64,000 nt of DNA from Prochlorococcus marinus XMU1402 (GTDB lineage: Bacteria; Cyanobacteriota; Cyanobacteriia; PCC-6307; Cyanobiaceae). Within the stretch, counting starts at the first letter, position 1, and each line of letters starts with the position of its first letter. Shown piece by piece: positions 1 through 8,814 of this stretch. The notes beneath the pieces are model-generated. The model saw nothing but the letters and a program-made list of their open reading frames with translations, did no database searches and had not been told where the DNA came from. Made by a program: the position numbers and the translations under genes. The DNA lies in contig NZ_JAAORD010000001.1 in assembly GCF_017696205.1 (NCBI RefSeq), positions 434,001 to 498,000 of the forward strand. Direction: 5' to 3'.

Positions 1-2427
1 AAAGAAGATTTTGAACCACTTTATATTGTTCCAAAAGATAAGAAAAAGGTTGTTAAAGAGCTGAAAGATGCATTAAAAGGTGCGACCCAACTATTACTGG
101 CAACTGATGAAGATAGAGAGGGAGAAAGTATTAGCTGGCATCTTATGCAAATACTTAAACCTAAAATACCAACTAAGAGAATGGTTTTTCATGAAATTAC
201 AAAAAAGGCAATTAATAAAGCCTTAGATCAAACAAGAGAAATCGATATGGAACTTGTTCAGGCTCAAGAAACAAGAAGAATATTGGACAGGCTTTTTGGA
301 TATGAATTATCTCCGTTACTTTGGAAGAAAGTAGCCCCCCGACTATCTGCTGGCCGTGTTCAATCAGTTTCTGTAAGACTTCTTGTTAGAAGAGAGAGAG
401 AGAGAAGATCCTTTAAAAAAGCTAGTTATTGGGGAATTAAAGCTTCCTTAGTAAAAGATAATATCACTTTCGAAACTAAATTATTCAGTTTAAACGGGCA
501 GAGAATTTCTAATGGGTCCGATTTCGATGAACAGACCGGTAAATTAAAACAAGGAAATAAATCTTTAATAATAGGAGAAGAAAAGGTAAATGATTTATTG
601 AAGACTTTTTCCTGTGAGGACTGGGTTGTCTCAAAAATCGAAAAAAAACCATCCACTCGTAAGCCAGTTCCTCCATTTACAACTAGTACATTGCAACAAG
701 AAGCAAACAGAAAGCTTCGTTTGTCTGCAAGAGAAACTATGAGATGTGCGCAAGGGCTATATGAGAGAGGTTTTATAACTTATATGAGGACTGATTCAGT
801 TCATCTTTCTGAACAAGCCACAAGAGCTGCTAGAGAATGCGTGAGTTCCAAGTATGGAGAAGAATATTTATCTAACTCACCAAGACAATTTAATTCAACT
901 GCAAGAAATGCTCAAGAAGCACACGAAGCTATAAGACCAGCAGGTGAGGTATTTAAAACACCAAACGAAACCAACCTAACTGGTAGAGACTTATCTCTTT
1001 ACGATTTAATTTGGAAAAGAACTGTAGCTAGTCAAATGGCTGAAGCTAGGCTAACAATGATTAATGCTGAAATTAGTGTTGGTGATGGATTGTTTAAATC
1101 GAGCGGCAAAAGTATTGATTTCGCTGGATTCTTCAGAGCTTATGTTGAGGGAAGTGATGACCCAAGTTCTTCCCTTGAACAACAAGAAATTATTCTCCCA
1201 AACTTAACGACTGGAACATCTCTTGAAGTTACTAACAAGGAATCTACTTTCCATGAAACTAAACCACCTGCAAGATATACAGAGGCTGCATTAGTTAAAG
1301 TTCTCGAAAAAGAAGGTATTGGAAGACCTTCTACCTATGCAAGCATTATTGGAACAATTGTGGATAGAGGTTATGCAAATATATCTTCCAATACTTTGGC
1401 TCCAACGTTTACAGCTTTTGCTGTAACAGCTTTATTAGAAGAACATTTTCCTGATCTAGTTGATACTACTTTTACTGCAAAAATGGAATCTTCATTGGAT
1501 GAAATATCTTCAGGGAATCTTGAATGGTTACCATACCTTGAGACTTTCTATAAAGGAAAAAATGGTTTGGAGGTGAAAGTTCAGAAAACAGAGGGTGATA
1601 TTGATGGTAAGGCTTATAGACAAGTTGATTTCGAAGACCTTCCTTGCGTAGTCAGAATAGGCTCTAACGGACCTTGGTTAGAGGGTATAAAGATTGATGA
1701 ATCTGGTAATGAAATTCAGGCGAAAGGTAATCTTCCAATGGATATTACTCCTGGTGATTTAGACTTAAAGCAAGTTGATCAAATTTTAAATGGCCCATCA
1801 GATCTTGGAACTGATCCAAAAACTGGGGAAAAAGTCTTTTTAAGATTTGGCCCTTATGGACCTTATGTTCAATTGGGAAATAATGATCAAGATAAAGCTA
1901 AACCAAGAAGAGCTTCATTACCTAAAGAGTTGAAAACTGATGATCTAACTCTAGATGAGGCTTTGCTACTTTTAAGTTTGCCTAGATTGTTAGGAGTTCA
2001 TCCTGAAGGAGGTATTGTCGAGGCTGATAGAGGAAGATTTGGCCCTTATATTAAATGGATTAAAAATGAAAGTGAATCTGAAAACAGATCATTAAAGAAA
2101 GAGGATGATGTTTTTACAGTTGATATAAAACGAGCATTAGAAATTCTCGCTATGCCAAAAATGGGTAGAGGTGGTCAAGAGGTACTTAAAGACTTCGGAA
2201 TACTGAAAGAATTTAAAGAAAAAATTCAAATATTAAATGGAAGATATGGGATTTATTTAAAATGTGGCAAAACTAATGTTTCTATTGCTAAAGATACTAA
2301 TTTAGAACAATTTTCCATAGATGATGCTGTATCTCTTCTAGAAGAAAAACTAAAAGATAAAAAAGGATCTATTTTAAAAAAAACTAAAATAAATAATAAA
2401 AAAACTACAAGGAAAAAGAAAAGTTAA
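1..2427 (+). CDS. topA: DNA topoisomerase I (5' end cut by window)
   Basis: Type IA topoisomerase that relaxes negative supercoils by nicking one strand through a 5'-phosphotyrosine. The frame is open from base 1, so the start lies outside the window; 808 residues are visible. The end of the TOPRIM domain is seen as ATDEDREGE near visible residue 35, and the catalytic tyrosine is in GFITYMRTDS at about residue 261. The C-terminal third carries repeated FGPY-type segments (near FLRFGPYGPYVQLG and GRFGPYIKW), and no Cys4 zinc ribbons, unlike the E. coli enzyme. The tail is lysine-rich. A lipoprotein gene follows after 4 bases and is probably co-transcribed. The assignment is secure; only the N-terminus is missing. 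Confidence 0.96.
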   Translation, partial: KEDFEPLYIVPKDKKKVVKELKDALKGATQLLLATDEDREGESISWHLMQILKPKIPTKRMVFHEITKKAINKALDQTREIDMELVQAQETRRILDRLFGYELSPLLWKKVAPRLSAGRVQSVSVRLLVRRERERRSFKKASYWGIKASLVKDNITFETKLFSLNGQRISNGSDFDEQTGKLKQGNKSLIIGEEKVNDLLKTFSCEDWVVSKIEKKPSTRKPVPPFTTSTLQQEANRKLRLSARETMRCAQGLYERGFITYMRTDSVHLSEQATRAARECVSSKYGEEYLSNSPRQFNSTARNAQEAHEAIRPAGEVFKTPNETNLTGRDLSLYDLIWKRTVASQMAEARLTMINAEISVGDGLFKSSGKSIDFAGFFRAYVEGSDDPSSSLEQQEIILPNLTTGTSLEVTNKESTFHETKPPARYTEAALVKVLEKEGIGRPSTYASIIGTIVDRGYANISSNTLAPTFTAFAVTALLEEHFPDLVDTTFTAKMESSLDEISSGNLEWLPYLETFYKGKNGLEVKVQKTEGDIDGKAYRQVDFEDLPCVVRIGSNGPWLEGIKIDESGNEIQAKGNLPMDITPGDLDLKQVDQILNGPSDLGTDPKTGEKVFLRFGPYGPYVQLGNNDQDKAKPRRASLPKELKTDDLTLDEALLLLSLPRLLGVHPEGGIVEADRGRFGPYIKWIKNESESENRSLKKEDDVFTVDIKRALEILAMPKMGRGGQEVLKDFGILKEFKEKIQILNGRYGIYLKCGKTNVSIAKDTNLEQFSIDDAVSLLEEKLKDKKGSILKKTKINNKKTTRKKKS

Positions 2428-2431
2428 AAAT

Positions 2432-3019
2432 ATGATTTTAAAAAAAAAAGAATTTTTTTTATTAATTTTTTTAACTTTATTGCAATCATGCTCTGGAGGG
2501 AGGATCGGAAATTTTCTTGAAAGTAGTTTTAATGATTTAGAAAAAATAAGCCAAGTTGACGATTCGCAAAAGAATCTATTAAAAAATAATGTAGTAGAGA
2601 AAAACATAGAGATTAATAAAAAAAATTATGAAAAAACAAAAAAAGAAGAAAAGCCAAAAACAAAAAATGCTCTTGAAAATAAAAGAGACATAGTAAAAGA
2701 AAACATAGAGATTAATAAAAAAAATTATGAAAAAATAAAAAAAGAAGAAAAGCCAAAAACAAAAAATGATCTAGAAGAAAAAAAATATAAAAATTTAGAA
2801 AAATTCCAAAAACAAAAAAACATTAAAATTAAAAATTCTTCAAAAAAAAGAAAAATTGAGCTTCAATCTTACAAAATAATATTTATCTTAAAAGATGCAG
2901 ACCCAAAAGACCCAACTAAAGATTTAAGTTCCATATTGAGGAATTCTGAGGTAAATTTTGAAATAGAAAAGATTGAACGTATTTTGGACTCAAAAAATAA
3001 AAATATGAATAAAGATTAA
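2432..3019 (+). CDS. Lysine-rich putative lipoprotein with internal duplication
   Basis: Not recognised as a named family. The 195-residue product starts with a lysine-rich n-region, a hydrophobic stretch and a lipobox-like LLQSC at about residues 16-20, which suggests a lipid-anchored exported protein. The middle is very rich in K, E and N and holds two near-identical copies of a 33-residue unit (ENIEINKKNYEK...). The last 60 residues look more globular and contain a DPKDPT motif. It starts 4 bases after the topA stop and lies 21 bases before a DUF2232 membrane gene, so it is likely in the same transcript. Function unknown; the repeat suggests a flexible spacer. Confidence 0.8.
   Translation: MILKKKEFFLLIFLTLLQSCSGGRIGNFLESSFNDLEKISQVDDSQKNLLKNNVVEKNIEINKKNYEKTKKEEKPKTKNALENKRDIVKENIEINKKNYEKIKKEEKPKTKNDLEEKKYKNLEKFQKQKNIKIKNSSKKRKIELQSYKIIFILKDADPKDPTKDLSSILRNSEVNFEIEKIERILDSKNKNMNKD
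2603..2800 (+). repeat. Two tandem 99-bp units within a lipoprotein gene
   Basis: The segments starting at 2603 and 2702 both begin AACATAGAGATTAATAAA and match almost perfectly for about 66 bases, then diverge. The offset is 99 bases, exactly 33 codons, so the frame is kept. The near-identity at DNA level suggests a recent duplication or ongoing homogenisation. Confidence 0.85.
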
Positions 3020-3040
3020 TTAAAATTATTCAAAAATAAG

Positions 3041-3679
3041 ATGAAAATAACAACAAAAAATGAAGCATTAAATATTGTAGAGACCTCTTATTTAGCATCT
3101 CTTTCATCTTTATTATGGGTTGCCCTATATTATTTGCCGATTGGGGGAGCTTTATTAAGATTGATCTTACCCCTGCCAATGATACTTTTGCACTTGAGAA
3201 GAGGAACTAAAACTGCATTAGAAGGGCTCATAATACAATTTCTACTTTTATTCATAATTATGGGTCCTGTTAGAGGAACCTTGTTTTTATTTCCTTATGG
3301 GATCTTGGCTTGTTGGTTGGGATGGTGTTGGTTTAAAAAAAAGAGTTGGAGAATAAGTTTAACCATAGGAGTCATTATTGGAACCATCGGTTTCTTCATT
3401 CGGGTAATAGCTTTATCTACTTTGGTTGGAGATAATCTCTGGGTTGTAATTACTAGAGCAAGTTATGGGCTAATAGAAAAGTTTATTGGTTTATTAAATT
3501 TACCTTTTTCTCCATCAATTTTAAGTATTCAATTAGTTTCTATTTTATTAATAATTTTTCAAGAACTAGTTTATGTTTTAACGGTACATGTAGTTGCCTA
3601 TTCTCTTTTTCCAAGATTTAAATTAAATATCCCAGATCCTCCACGATTATTAAATAGCTTAGTTGATTTCAACAATTGA
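3041..3679 (+). CDS. DUF2232-type integral membrane protein
   Basis: A 212-residue polytopic membrane protein with about five or six hydrophobic segments and an early LPIGGALLRLILPLPMILLHLRRG segment (split here: LPIGGALLRLILPLP, then MILLHLRRG) typical of DUF2232/YybS-like proteins. These are widespread in cyanobacteria and Firmicutes, with no firm biochemical role; some resemble energy-coupling transporter S components. It sits between the putative lipoprotein and the CobT-like gene, with a 12-base gap to the latter. A role in uptake of a small nutrient is possible, but that is inference from fold resemblance and position. Confidence 0.75.
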   Translation: MKITTKNEALNIVETSYLASLSSLLWVALYYLPIGGALLRLILPLPMILLHLRRGTKTALEGLIIQFLLLFIIMGPVRGTLFLFPYGILACWLGWCWFKKKSWRISLTIGVIIGTIGFFIRVIALSTLVGDNLWVVITRASYGLIEKFIGLLNLPFSPSILSIQLVSILLIIFQELVYVLTVHVVAYSLFPRFKLNIPDPPRLLNSLVDFNN

Positions 3680-3691
3680 AAAAATATAAGA

Positions 3692-4849
3692 ATGAATAGC
3701 ATAGAATTAGGAATTAATTTTTTTGGTAATGAATCCAATAAAAAAAGTAAACTTAATAGGATAGAAATACTGAAAAATAATATAAATAATTTCAAAATAT
3801 TCCTTGTTATTGCAGGTACTAATACATCGCAAATTCCTGGAATTTCTGCTGCAGGTATTAATGCAAAGTCAAGGAAAATAACTGCGCTCGCTGATGCCGA
3901 ATTTATGCTTAAGGGTGCTTCAAAAGATCATAAATATAAATTGCCCCTCCTCAATGCAGGTGTAACTCCGGCCCTGATAAGTCACGTTTGTTCAAAGCTT
4001 ATAAATGTTTTTCCAGTTATTGTTCCTATAGGAATAGGAGTAAAGCCTTACTTTAATCATTTGGTTGTAGAAGATAAGGATTTGGGACCATCAAATTGTC
4101 TTAGTACTGGTAAATCTATGCCCAAAGAGAGAGTTATAAATCTCTATGAAAGAGGTCTTGCGATAGGAAAATCATCAAGACAACCAATCTTGATTTCTGA
4201 ATCTGTACCGGGAGGCACGACAACCGCTCAAGCCGTAATGGAAGCTTTTGGTTTGAAAGTGTCTAATTTAGTCGGGAGTAGTTTATTTAAAGCACCAAGA
4301 GAGTTGAAAAGCAAAGTAGTTCAAAAAGGACTTTTAAATGCAAATTTTAAAACTGATTTTGACTCTTTTGATGTTGTCGCATCAGTGGGAGATCCTTTCC
4401 AAGCTTTTTCAATGGGTTTACTAATTGGAGCAAGGATAGCAAAGCAACCTGTTATATTGTCAGGGGGGAGTCAAATGTTGGCTGTCATTTTGCTTGCATT
4501 AGAATTTTTAGATTCAAAAAATAAAGATAACTTTTTCCAAGATGTTTTTATTGCTACTACTAGTTGGCTTGTAAAAGATAATTCTTTAAATGTTTTATTA
4601 AATTTAATAAATGAGAAATATCATGTAAATTTATTAGGTTTAGCGAGCCCTTTAAATTTTAAATCTTCAATAAATCAAGAATTGAGGGATTATGAAATTG
4701 GTCATGTAAAAGAAGGTGTAGGTGCTGGCGGAATATCAATACTTGCTTTTTTGAATGGGTTTAAAAATCATGAAATAATTTCATTGTGTCAACAAAATCT
4801 GGAAATGATGAAAGGTCTAGGTCAAATTTCTTTAGAGAAGGATTGCTAA
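3692..4849 (+). CDS. CobT-like nicotinate-nucleotide phosphoribosyltransferase (UPF0284)
   Basis: A 385-residue protein of the UPF0284 family, related to CobT, which activates the lower-ligand base of cobamides by transferring it to nicotinate mononucleotide. Glycine-rich segments are visible: GTNTSQIPGISAAGINAK near residue 43, SESVPGGTTTAQAVMEAFG in the middle, and HVKEGVGAGG near the C-terminus. Prochlorococcus makes pseudocobalamin with adenine as lower ligand, so this protein may act on adenine; that is inference. The next gene begins at the base after the stop, suggesting coupling. Other cobamide genes in the window (cobM, cobK) are far away. Confidence 0.82.
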   Translation: MNSIELGINFFGNESNKKSKLNRIEILKNNINNFKIFLVIAGTNTSQIPGISAAGINAKSRKITALADAEFMLKGASKDHKYKLPLLNAGVTPALISHVCSKLINVFPVIVPIGIGVKPYFNHLVVEDKDLGPSNCLSTGKSMPKERVINLYERGLAIGKSSRQPILISESVPGGTTTAQAVMEAFGLKVSNLVGSSLFKAPRELKSKVVQKGLLNANFKTDFDSFDVVASVGDPFQAFSMGLLIGARIAKQPVILSGGSQMLAVILLALEFLDSKNKDNFFQDVFIATTSWLVKDNSLNVLLNLINEKYHVNLLGLASPLNFKSSINQELRDYEIGHVKEGVGAGGISILAFLNGFKNHEIISLCQQNLEMMKGLGQISLEKDC

Positions 4850-5848
4850 ATGTTTTCAAAAATTGCAACTAGAAGAGAATTTTTAAATTATGGTAAGTTT
4901 TCGCTTCTATTTCTTTTAAACTCTTGCAGCAATCTTCCAAATAAATTAGAGATTTCTCTGCAAAAATCTTTTTATCCAAGGTCTTTTAAAGATACTATTC
5001 CAAAAGATTGGAAACAAGAAAATGTTAATTTTGACAGTAATCAACTACAAAATAATGGAAATATAATTCTCAATTCTGACTTTACTTTAATAAATGATGG
5101 ATGGATTAATAGTATAAATTTTACGGAATTTGAAAAAATAAATGAATATCCATTGTTCGCAAATTTAGATAAGAGATCGATTGATTTCTTAGGAAGTTTT
5201 AAAGAAAATCAAAGAAGTAAATTATTTCCTATTGGTGTTATACCTTACACAATTATTATTAAAAATAATAAAGAAATAATAAATTCAGCAAGAACTTCTT
5301 GGGATTTCCTTCTATCTAAAAAATTAACAGGTAAAATTATTTTTCCACAAAGTCCCAGAATAATATTTTCAATTTCTAAAAAAATCAATTCATCTAACTC
5401 TCTAAAAAAACTTAAAAGCCAAGCAATGTTATTTGATGATAAAAATATGCTCAATTGGCTGATTAATTCAGATGCTTGCGTTGCCATAGTTCCTTATAGT
5501 CTGTGCTCAAAATATTTGAAAATAGATCCAAGACTTTCTTTAGTTTTCCCAAGCCAAGGAGTACCTTTGATGTGGCATTTTTTACTTAGTAGGTCGAATA
5601 TAAATAATTCAATATTAATAAAATGGATTAAATCTTTGGAAAATAAATCAGTAGTAGATAAATTAGCAAGTCAAGGCTGGTATCTACCATTTAATAGTGA
5701 TTATTTACAAAGTAAATATAAATCTGATATCTCCCCCATTTCAGGTCCCTCTCAGAAATGTTGGGATAATAGTTGGTCTTTTCCTGTCTTAACAAATGAA
5801 CAAAAAATTAATCTTGAAAATTCATGGAATGAATCTTTATCCCCATAA
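4850..5848 (+). CDS. Tat-type lipoprotein resembling an ABC solute-binding protein
   Basis: A 332-residue exported protein. The N-terminus has a twin-arginine motif (TRREFL at residues 7-12), a hydrophobic stretch and a lipobox-like LLNSC, suggesting export folded through Tat and lipid anchoring. The body has features of spermidine/putrescine-type solute-binding proteins: WDFL followed by GKIIFPQSPR, an acid/alanine stretch before IVPYS, and near the end ASQGWYLPFN. No ATPase or permease gene lies beside it; the nearest iron-type permease is 42 kb away. It starts right after the CobT-like stop and its end overlaps the convergent aldo/keto reductase gene by 12 bases. The ligand is unknown. Confidence 0.68.
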   Translation: MFSKIATRREFLNYGKFSLLFLLNSCSNLPNKLEISLQKSFYPRSFKDTIPKDWKQENVNFDSNQLQNNGNIILNSDFTLINDGWINSINFTEFEKINEYPLFANLDKRSIDFLGSFKENQRSKLFPIGVIPYTIIIKNNKEIINSARTSWDFLLSKKLTGKIIFPQSPRIIFSISKKINSSNSLKKLKSQAMLFDDKNMLNWLINSDACVAIVPYSLCSKYLKIDPRLSLVFPSQGVPLMWHFLLSRSNINNSILIKWIKSLENKSVVDKLASQGWYLPFNSDYLQSKYKSDISPISGPSQKCWDNSWSFPVLTNEQKINLENSWNESLSP

Positions 5849-6979
5849 TCTTTTTGTCGGAGTTTCAATTAATAAGCTATGGGTTTGTTTTAACAAATTT
5901 GGTATGTCTAATTTACTAGGACATTTAGGAACACATTCATTACACTCTTGACAAAAGGATGAATTTTTTTCTTCCCACCAGTGACCAGCTTTTCCTATTA
6001 AGTTATATCTTTCTTTTGAAAATTCTAATTGACCATAACCAATAGATATATTCCTTAGACGAAGTATCTCTGGAATAGGTATTTCATTTGGGCATGGCAA
6101 ACAACATCTGCATTGTTCGCATTTGGTTGAGTTTAATCTTTCATTAGCTACATCCTCAATTTTTTTGAGAGCGTTTTTTTCATGTATTGTGAGTTTCTCG
6201 CTAGAGTTTCTGAGTTTTTCTGCAAACTCAAAATCTTTATTGTGTGTGGCCCCAAGGGACAAAGTTGTAATCCCTTTTGCCAACAAAAATCTGTATGCTA
6301 GTTCTAATGGGTGAAAAGGCTTAGAGGCTTCTATCAATATATTACTAGGGGAAAATAATCTACCGCCTTTATCAGCAGGCGATATGGCTAAAACTCCCAT
6401 ACCTTTTTTTATGGCTTTTTCTGCCAAAGTAATTTTAGATTGATCTAAATAATGCAAATGAAGACTACAAAAACTAAAAACTTCACAGTCAATTGCTTCT
6501 TTAATGAGTGAATAACTTCCGTGCGAACTAAAGCCCACTTGATCAACTAATTCTTTTTCGAGTATCCATGATATAAATTTCTTGCCATCTCCAGCAAGAA
6601 CCCAATCTAGATGTTTTTTTAAGTTAAGCCCATGAATTGCTAGATTATTAACTCTCTTGAGATTTAAATTTTTCAGAGATTTTTTAAAATTACTTTTTAA
6701 AAATTTAAAATCACCCTTTGGTAAAACTTTGGTAGTAATCACCCAATTTTTTTCTGATATGTTCTCTTCTCTTGCAAGTTTTTTTAATGAATTTCCAATA
6801 AGTGATTCAGCGTTACCATAAGAGGGTGCTGTTTCTATGTGGTTAATTCCTGCAGAATATGCATTTTTTATTATGTTATACATTTTTTCAAGACTTTCAG
6901 TTGCTCGCATTGTCCCTAAAGTGAATAAACTCACTTTTTCTCCTTTACCAAATGATCTTTTTTGTGAATCAATAATCAT
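5837..6979 (-). CDS. Aldo/keto reductase with C-terminal [4Fe-4S] ferredoxin domain
   Basis: A 380-residue NADPH-dependent aldo/keto reductase of the bacterial subgroup with a ferredoxin-like tail. The barrel runs from about residue 10 to 275 and includes HIETAPSYGNAE (catalytic Asp/Tyr region) and a C-terminal FLLAKGITTLSLGA. After this come two cysteine clusters, CEQCRCCLPCP near residue 288 and CQECNECVPKCP near residue 342, which should bind one or two [4Fe-4S] centres. The substrate is unknown. It is divergent from ribE with a 112-base AT-rich spacer, and convergent with the lipoprotein gene. Confidence 0.88.
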   Translation of the reverse strand: MIIDSQKRSFGKGEKVSLFTLGTMRATESLEKMYNIIKNAYSAGINHIETAPSYGNAESLIGNSLKKLAREENISEKNWVITTKVLPKGDFKFLKSNFKKSLKNLNLKRVNNLAIHGLNLKKHLDWVLAGDGKKFISWILEKELVDQVGFSSHGSYSLIKEAIDCEVFSFCSLHLHYLDQSKITLAEKAIKKGMGVLAISPADKGGRLFSPSNILIEASKPFHPLELAYRFLLAKGITTLSLGATHNKDFEFAEKLRNSSEKLTIHEKNALKKIEDVANERLNSTKCEQCRCCLPCPNEIPIPEILRLRNISIGYGQLEFSKERYNLIGKAGHWWEEKNSSFCQECNECVPKCPSKLDIPNLLKQTHSLLIETPTKRLWG

Positions 6980-7091
6980 CTAAATATGATCAATTTCTTT
7001 TTATTTACTCTTTAATTTATTTATAATTGAAAATGATTTAAAGTAAAATAGAGTAAATACAAAATTTTGTAAAAATATTTTTTTTAAATCT

Positions 7092-7745
7092 ATGTTCACA
7101 GGAATAATCCAATCAATTGGAAAGCTAAAACAGGAAAAAAATTTTTTAGAAATAGAGATTCTAAACAATTTTTTTGATATGGCAATTGGTGACAGCATAG
7201 CTGTTGATGGAATTTGTTTGACAGTTAAAGAGATTTTTCAAAATAAATTTACTGTAGACGTTAGTGAGGAAACATTAAAAAAAACAACTTTAGGATTAAA
7301 GTCCAACCTGAATCAGATCGTTAATTTGGAGCCTGCTTTAAGGATATCTGATCGTCTAGGAGGACATATAGTTAGTGGACATATTGATGGCCTTGGAATA
7401 GTTGAAAATATAGAAAAATTAGAGAAATCTTGGCTCATATCAATAAAGTGGAAAAATAATCATTTTTCAAAATACATAGTTAATAAAGGCAGCATTTGTG
7501 TAAATGGTATAAGTCTTACAATTACAAAATATGAGAAGGAAGGAGAAATATTTACTATTGCGATAATTCCTCATACTTGGCACAATACAAACCTGAATAA
7601 ATTAAATATCGGCGATAAAGTTAATCTTGAGGCAGATTCATTAATAAAATATGTAGAGAAATTACTTTTGTTTAATAGTAATAATAGAGAAGAATTTTCT
7701 AAAAATAATATCTCTTCCGAATGGCTCAGAGAAAATGGTTGGTAA
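7092..7745 (+). CDS. ribE: Riboflavin synthase, alpha chain
   Basis: Catalyses dismutation of two 6,7-dimethyl-8-ribityllumazine molecules to riboflavin, the last step of vitamin B2 synthesis. The 217-residue length is normal. Two lumazine-binding repeats are visible: the first starts MFTGIIQSIG and the second starts at GGHIVSGHIDGLG near residue 95. The repeats share GDSIAVDGICLTV and KGSICVNGISLTI. The start at MFTGII is the family consensus. The gene faces the cyAbrB gene, with 8 bases between the stops. Confidence 0.95.
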   Translation: MFTGIIQSIGKLKQEKNFLEIEILNNFFDMAIGDSIAVDGICLTVKEIFQNKFTVDVSEETLKKTTLGLKSNLNQIVNLEPALRISDRLGGHIVSGHIDGLGIVENIEKLEKSWLISIKWKNNHFSKYIVNKGSICVNGISLTITKYEKEGEIFTIAIIPHTWHNTNLNKLNIGDKVNLEADSLIKYVEKLLLFNSNNREEFSKNNISSEWLRENGW

Positions 7746-7753
7746 ATATGTTG

Positions 7754-8110
7754 TTATTTATTTAATGGAATTAGATTAATTATCTTTGATTCTTTTTTTA
7801 GATCAATTTTAAATTCTTGACCTGGTTCAAGACCTAATTTTTTCGTGTAGGCATGACCTATTAGTAGGTTGCCATTACCGTGAACCTTAGTCTTGAATTC
7901 TGTCTGCCTGCCTCTTGAAGTTCTATTACTATTTTTTCCCTGACGACCATTCCCTATTTTGTAACCCTTAGCTTCGATAAGAGCCCTGTAAAAATTTTTT
8001 CTTAAGACTCTACCACTTGGACCAACGTAACCACAGCCTTTGGCTATCTCATCTTCAGATTGTTTACTTAATAATTTTGCTTTCTCAAGAAGTTCTTTTC
8101 CCTCTAGCAT
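7754..8110 (-). CDS. cyAbrB-family transcription regulator
   Basis: A 118-residue member of the cyanobacterial AbrB (cyAbrB) family. The N-terminal half (ELLEKAKLLSKQSEDEIAKG, then CGYVGPSGRVLRKNFYRALIE) and the C-terminal swapped-hairpin-like segment (KVHGNGNLLIGHAYTKKLGL) match that family. In other cyanobacteria these proteins affect nitrogen and carbon gene expression and chromosome organisation; targets here are not known. It is transcribed on the same strand as ctaCDE, 95 bases downstream of ctaE, probably with its own promoter. Confidence 0.9.
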   Translation of the reverse strand: MLEGKELLEKAKLLSKQSEDEIAKGCGYVGPSGRVLRKNFYRALIEAKGYKIGNGRQGKNSNRTSRGRQTEFKTKVHGNGNLLIGHAYTKKLGLEPGQEFKIDLKKESKIINLIPLNK

Positions 8111-8205
8111 TATCTAACAAATTTCTAACTATATATTCTTACTAAAAAAGAGAACTGTGGCAATATAAATTAATAAAAAATATATTTAATTTTTTAAATC
8201 TTTTT

Positions 8206-8808
8206 TTATAAAAGATACAAAATAATAAATAAAATGACCCATATTCCATCTACAAAATGCCAGTACAATTCAACAGCTTCTAATGGGAACATATTTTGAC
8301 TAGTGATTCTTCCACCATTTATCCTCGATTGCCAAGTAATAATTAAAATCATTAAAGTGCCTAAAGTGACATGTAATCCATGAAAACCAGTAAGAGCATA
8401 AAAAGTACTTGCAAATAAATTATCGGTTAATCCAAAAGGTAAATGAAAATATTCAAATAATTGACATATTAAAAATATAATTCCAAGAAAAGCAGTAAAA
8501 AACAACCATTTTTGAGAATCAGAGTTTTTATCTTTTAAAAGTGCTTTACCTGCTTTATGGAAAGTTGCACTACTAACAAGTAATAAAATTGTATTAAGTG
8601 TAGGAATTGGTAGTTCTAATTCATAAATAGCACCATCAGGTAAGGGATTTACTGCTTTATAAGTTAAATAAGCAGCAAAGAATCCAGCAAAAGTCATTCC
8701 ATCTGCGATTAGGAAAGTTATAAGACCAAACATTCTGAAGTCTTCATGTGTTTCGTGAACTTCAGAATTATTTTTTTGAATTTCTTTTGAGCTATCTAGA
8801 GTTGTCAT
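8206..8808 (-). CDS. ctaE: Cytochrome c oxidase subunit III
   Basis: Third core subunit of the aa3-type terminal oxidase, in the cytoplasmic or thylakoid membrane. It has 200 residues and about five to seven hydrophobic helices. Typical segments are FLIADGMTFAGFFAAYLTYK near residue 30, TGFHGLHVTLGTLM near 140 and VELYWHFVDGIWVILFIILY at the C-terminus. It is the last gene of ctaCDE, 6 bases after ctaD, so translation is likely coupled. Confidence 0.95.
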   Translation of the reverse strand: MTTLDSSKEIQKNNSEVHETHEDFRMFGLITFLIADGMTFAGFFAAYLTYKAVNPLPDGAIYELELPIPTLNTILLLVSSATFHKAGKALLKDKNSDSQKWLFFTAFLGIIFLICQLFEYFHLPFGLTDNLFASTFYALTGFHGLHVTLGTLMILIITWQSRINGGRITSQNMFPLEAVELYWHFVDGIWVILFIILYLL

Positions 8809-8814
8809 ATTTTT

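Noticed and set aside
7002-7059. Inverted repeat TATTTACTCT/AGAGTAAATA between the aldo/keto reductase gene and ribE
   Set aside because: 10-bp arms with a 38-base spacer occur by chance several times in a window this AT-rich.
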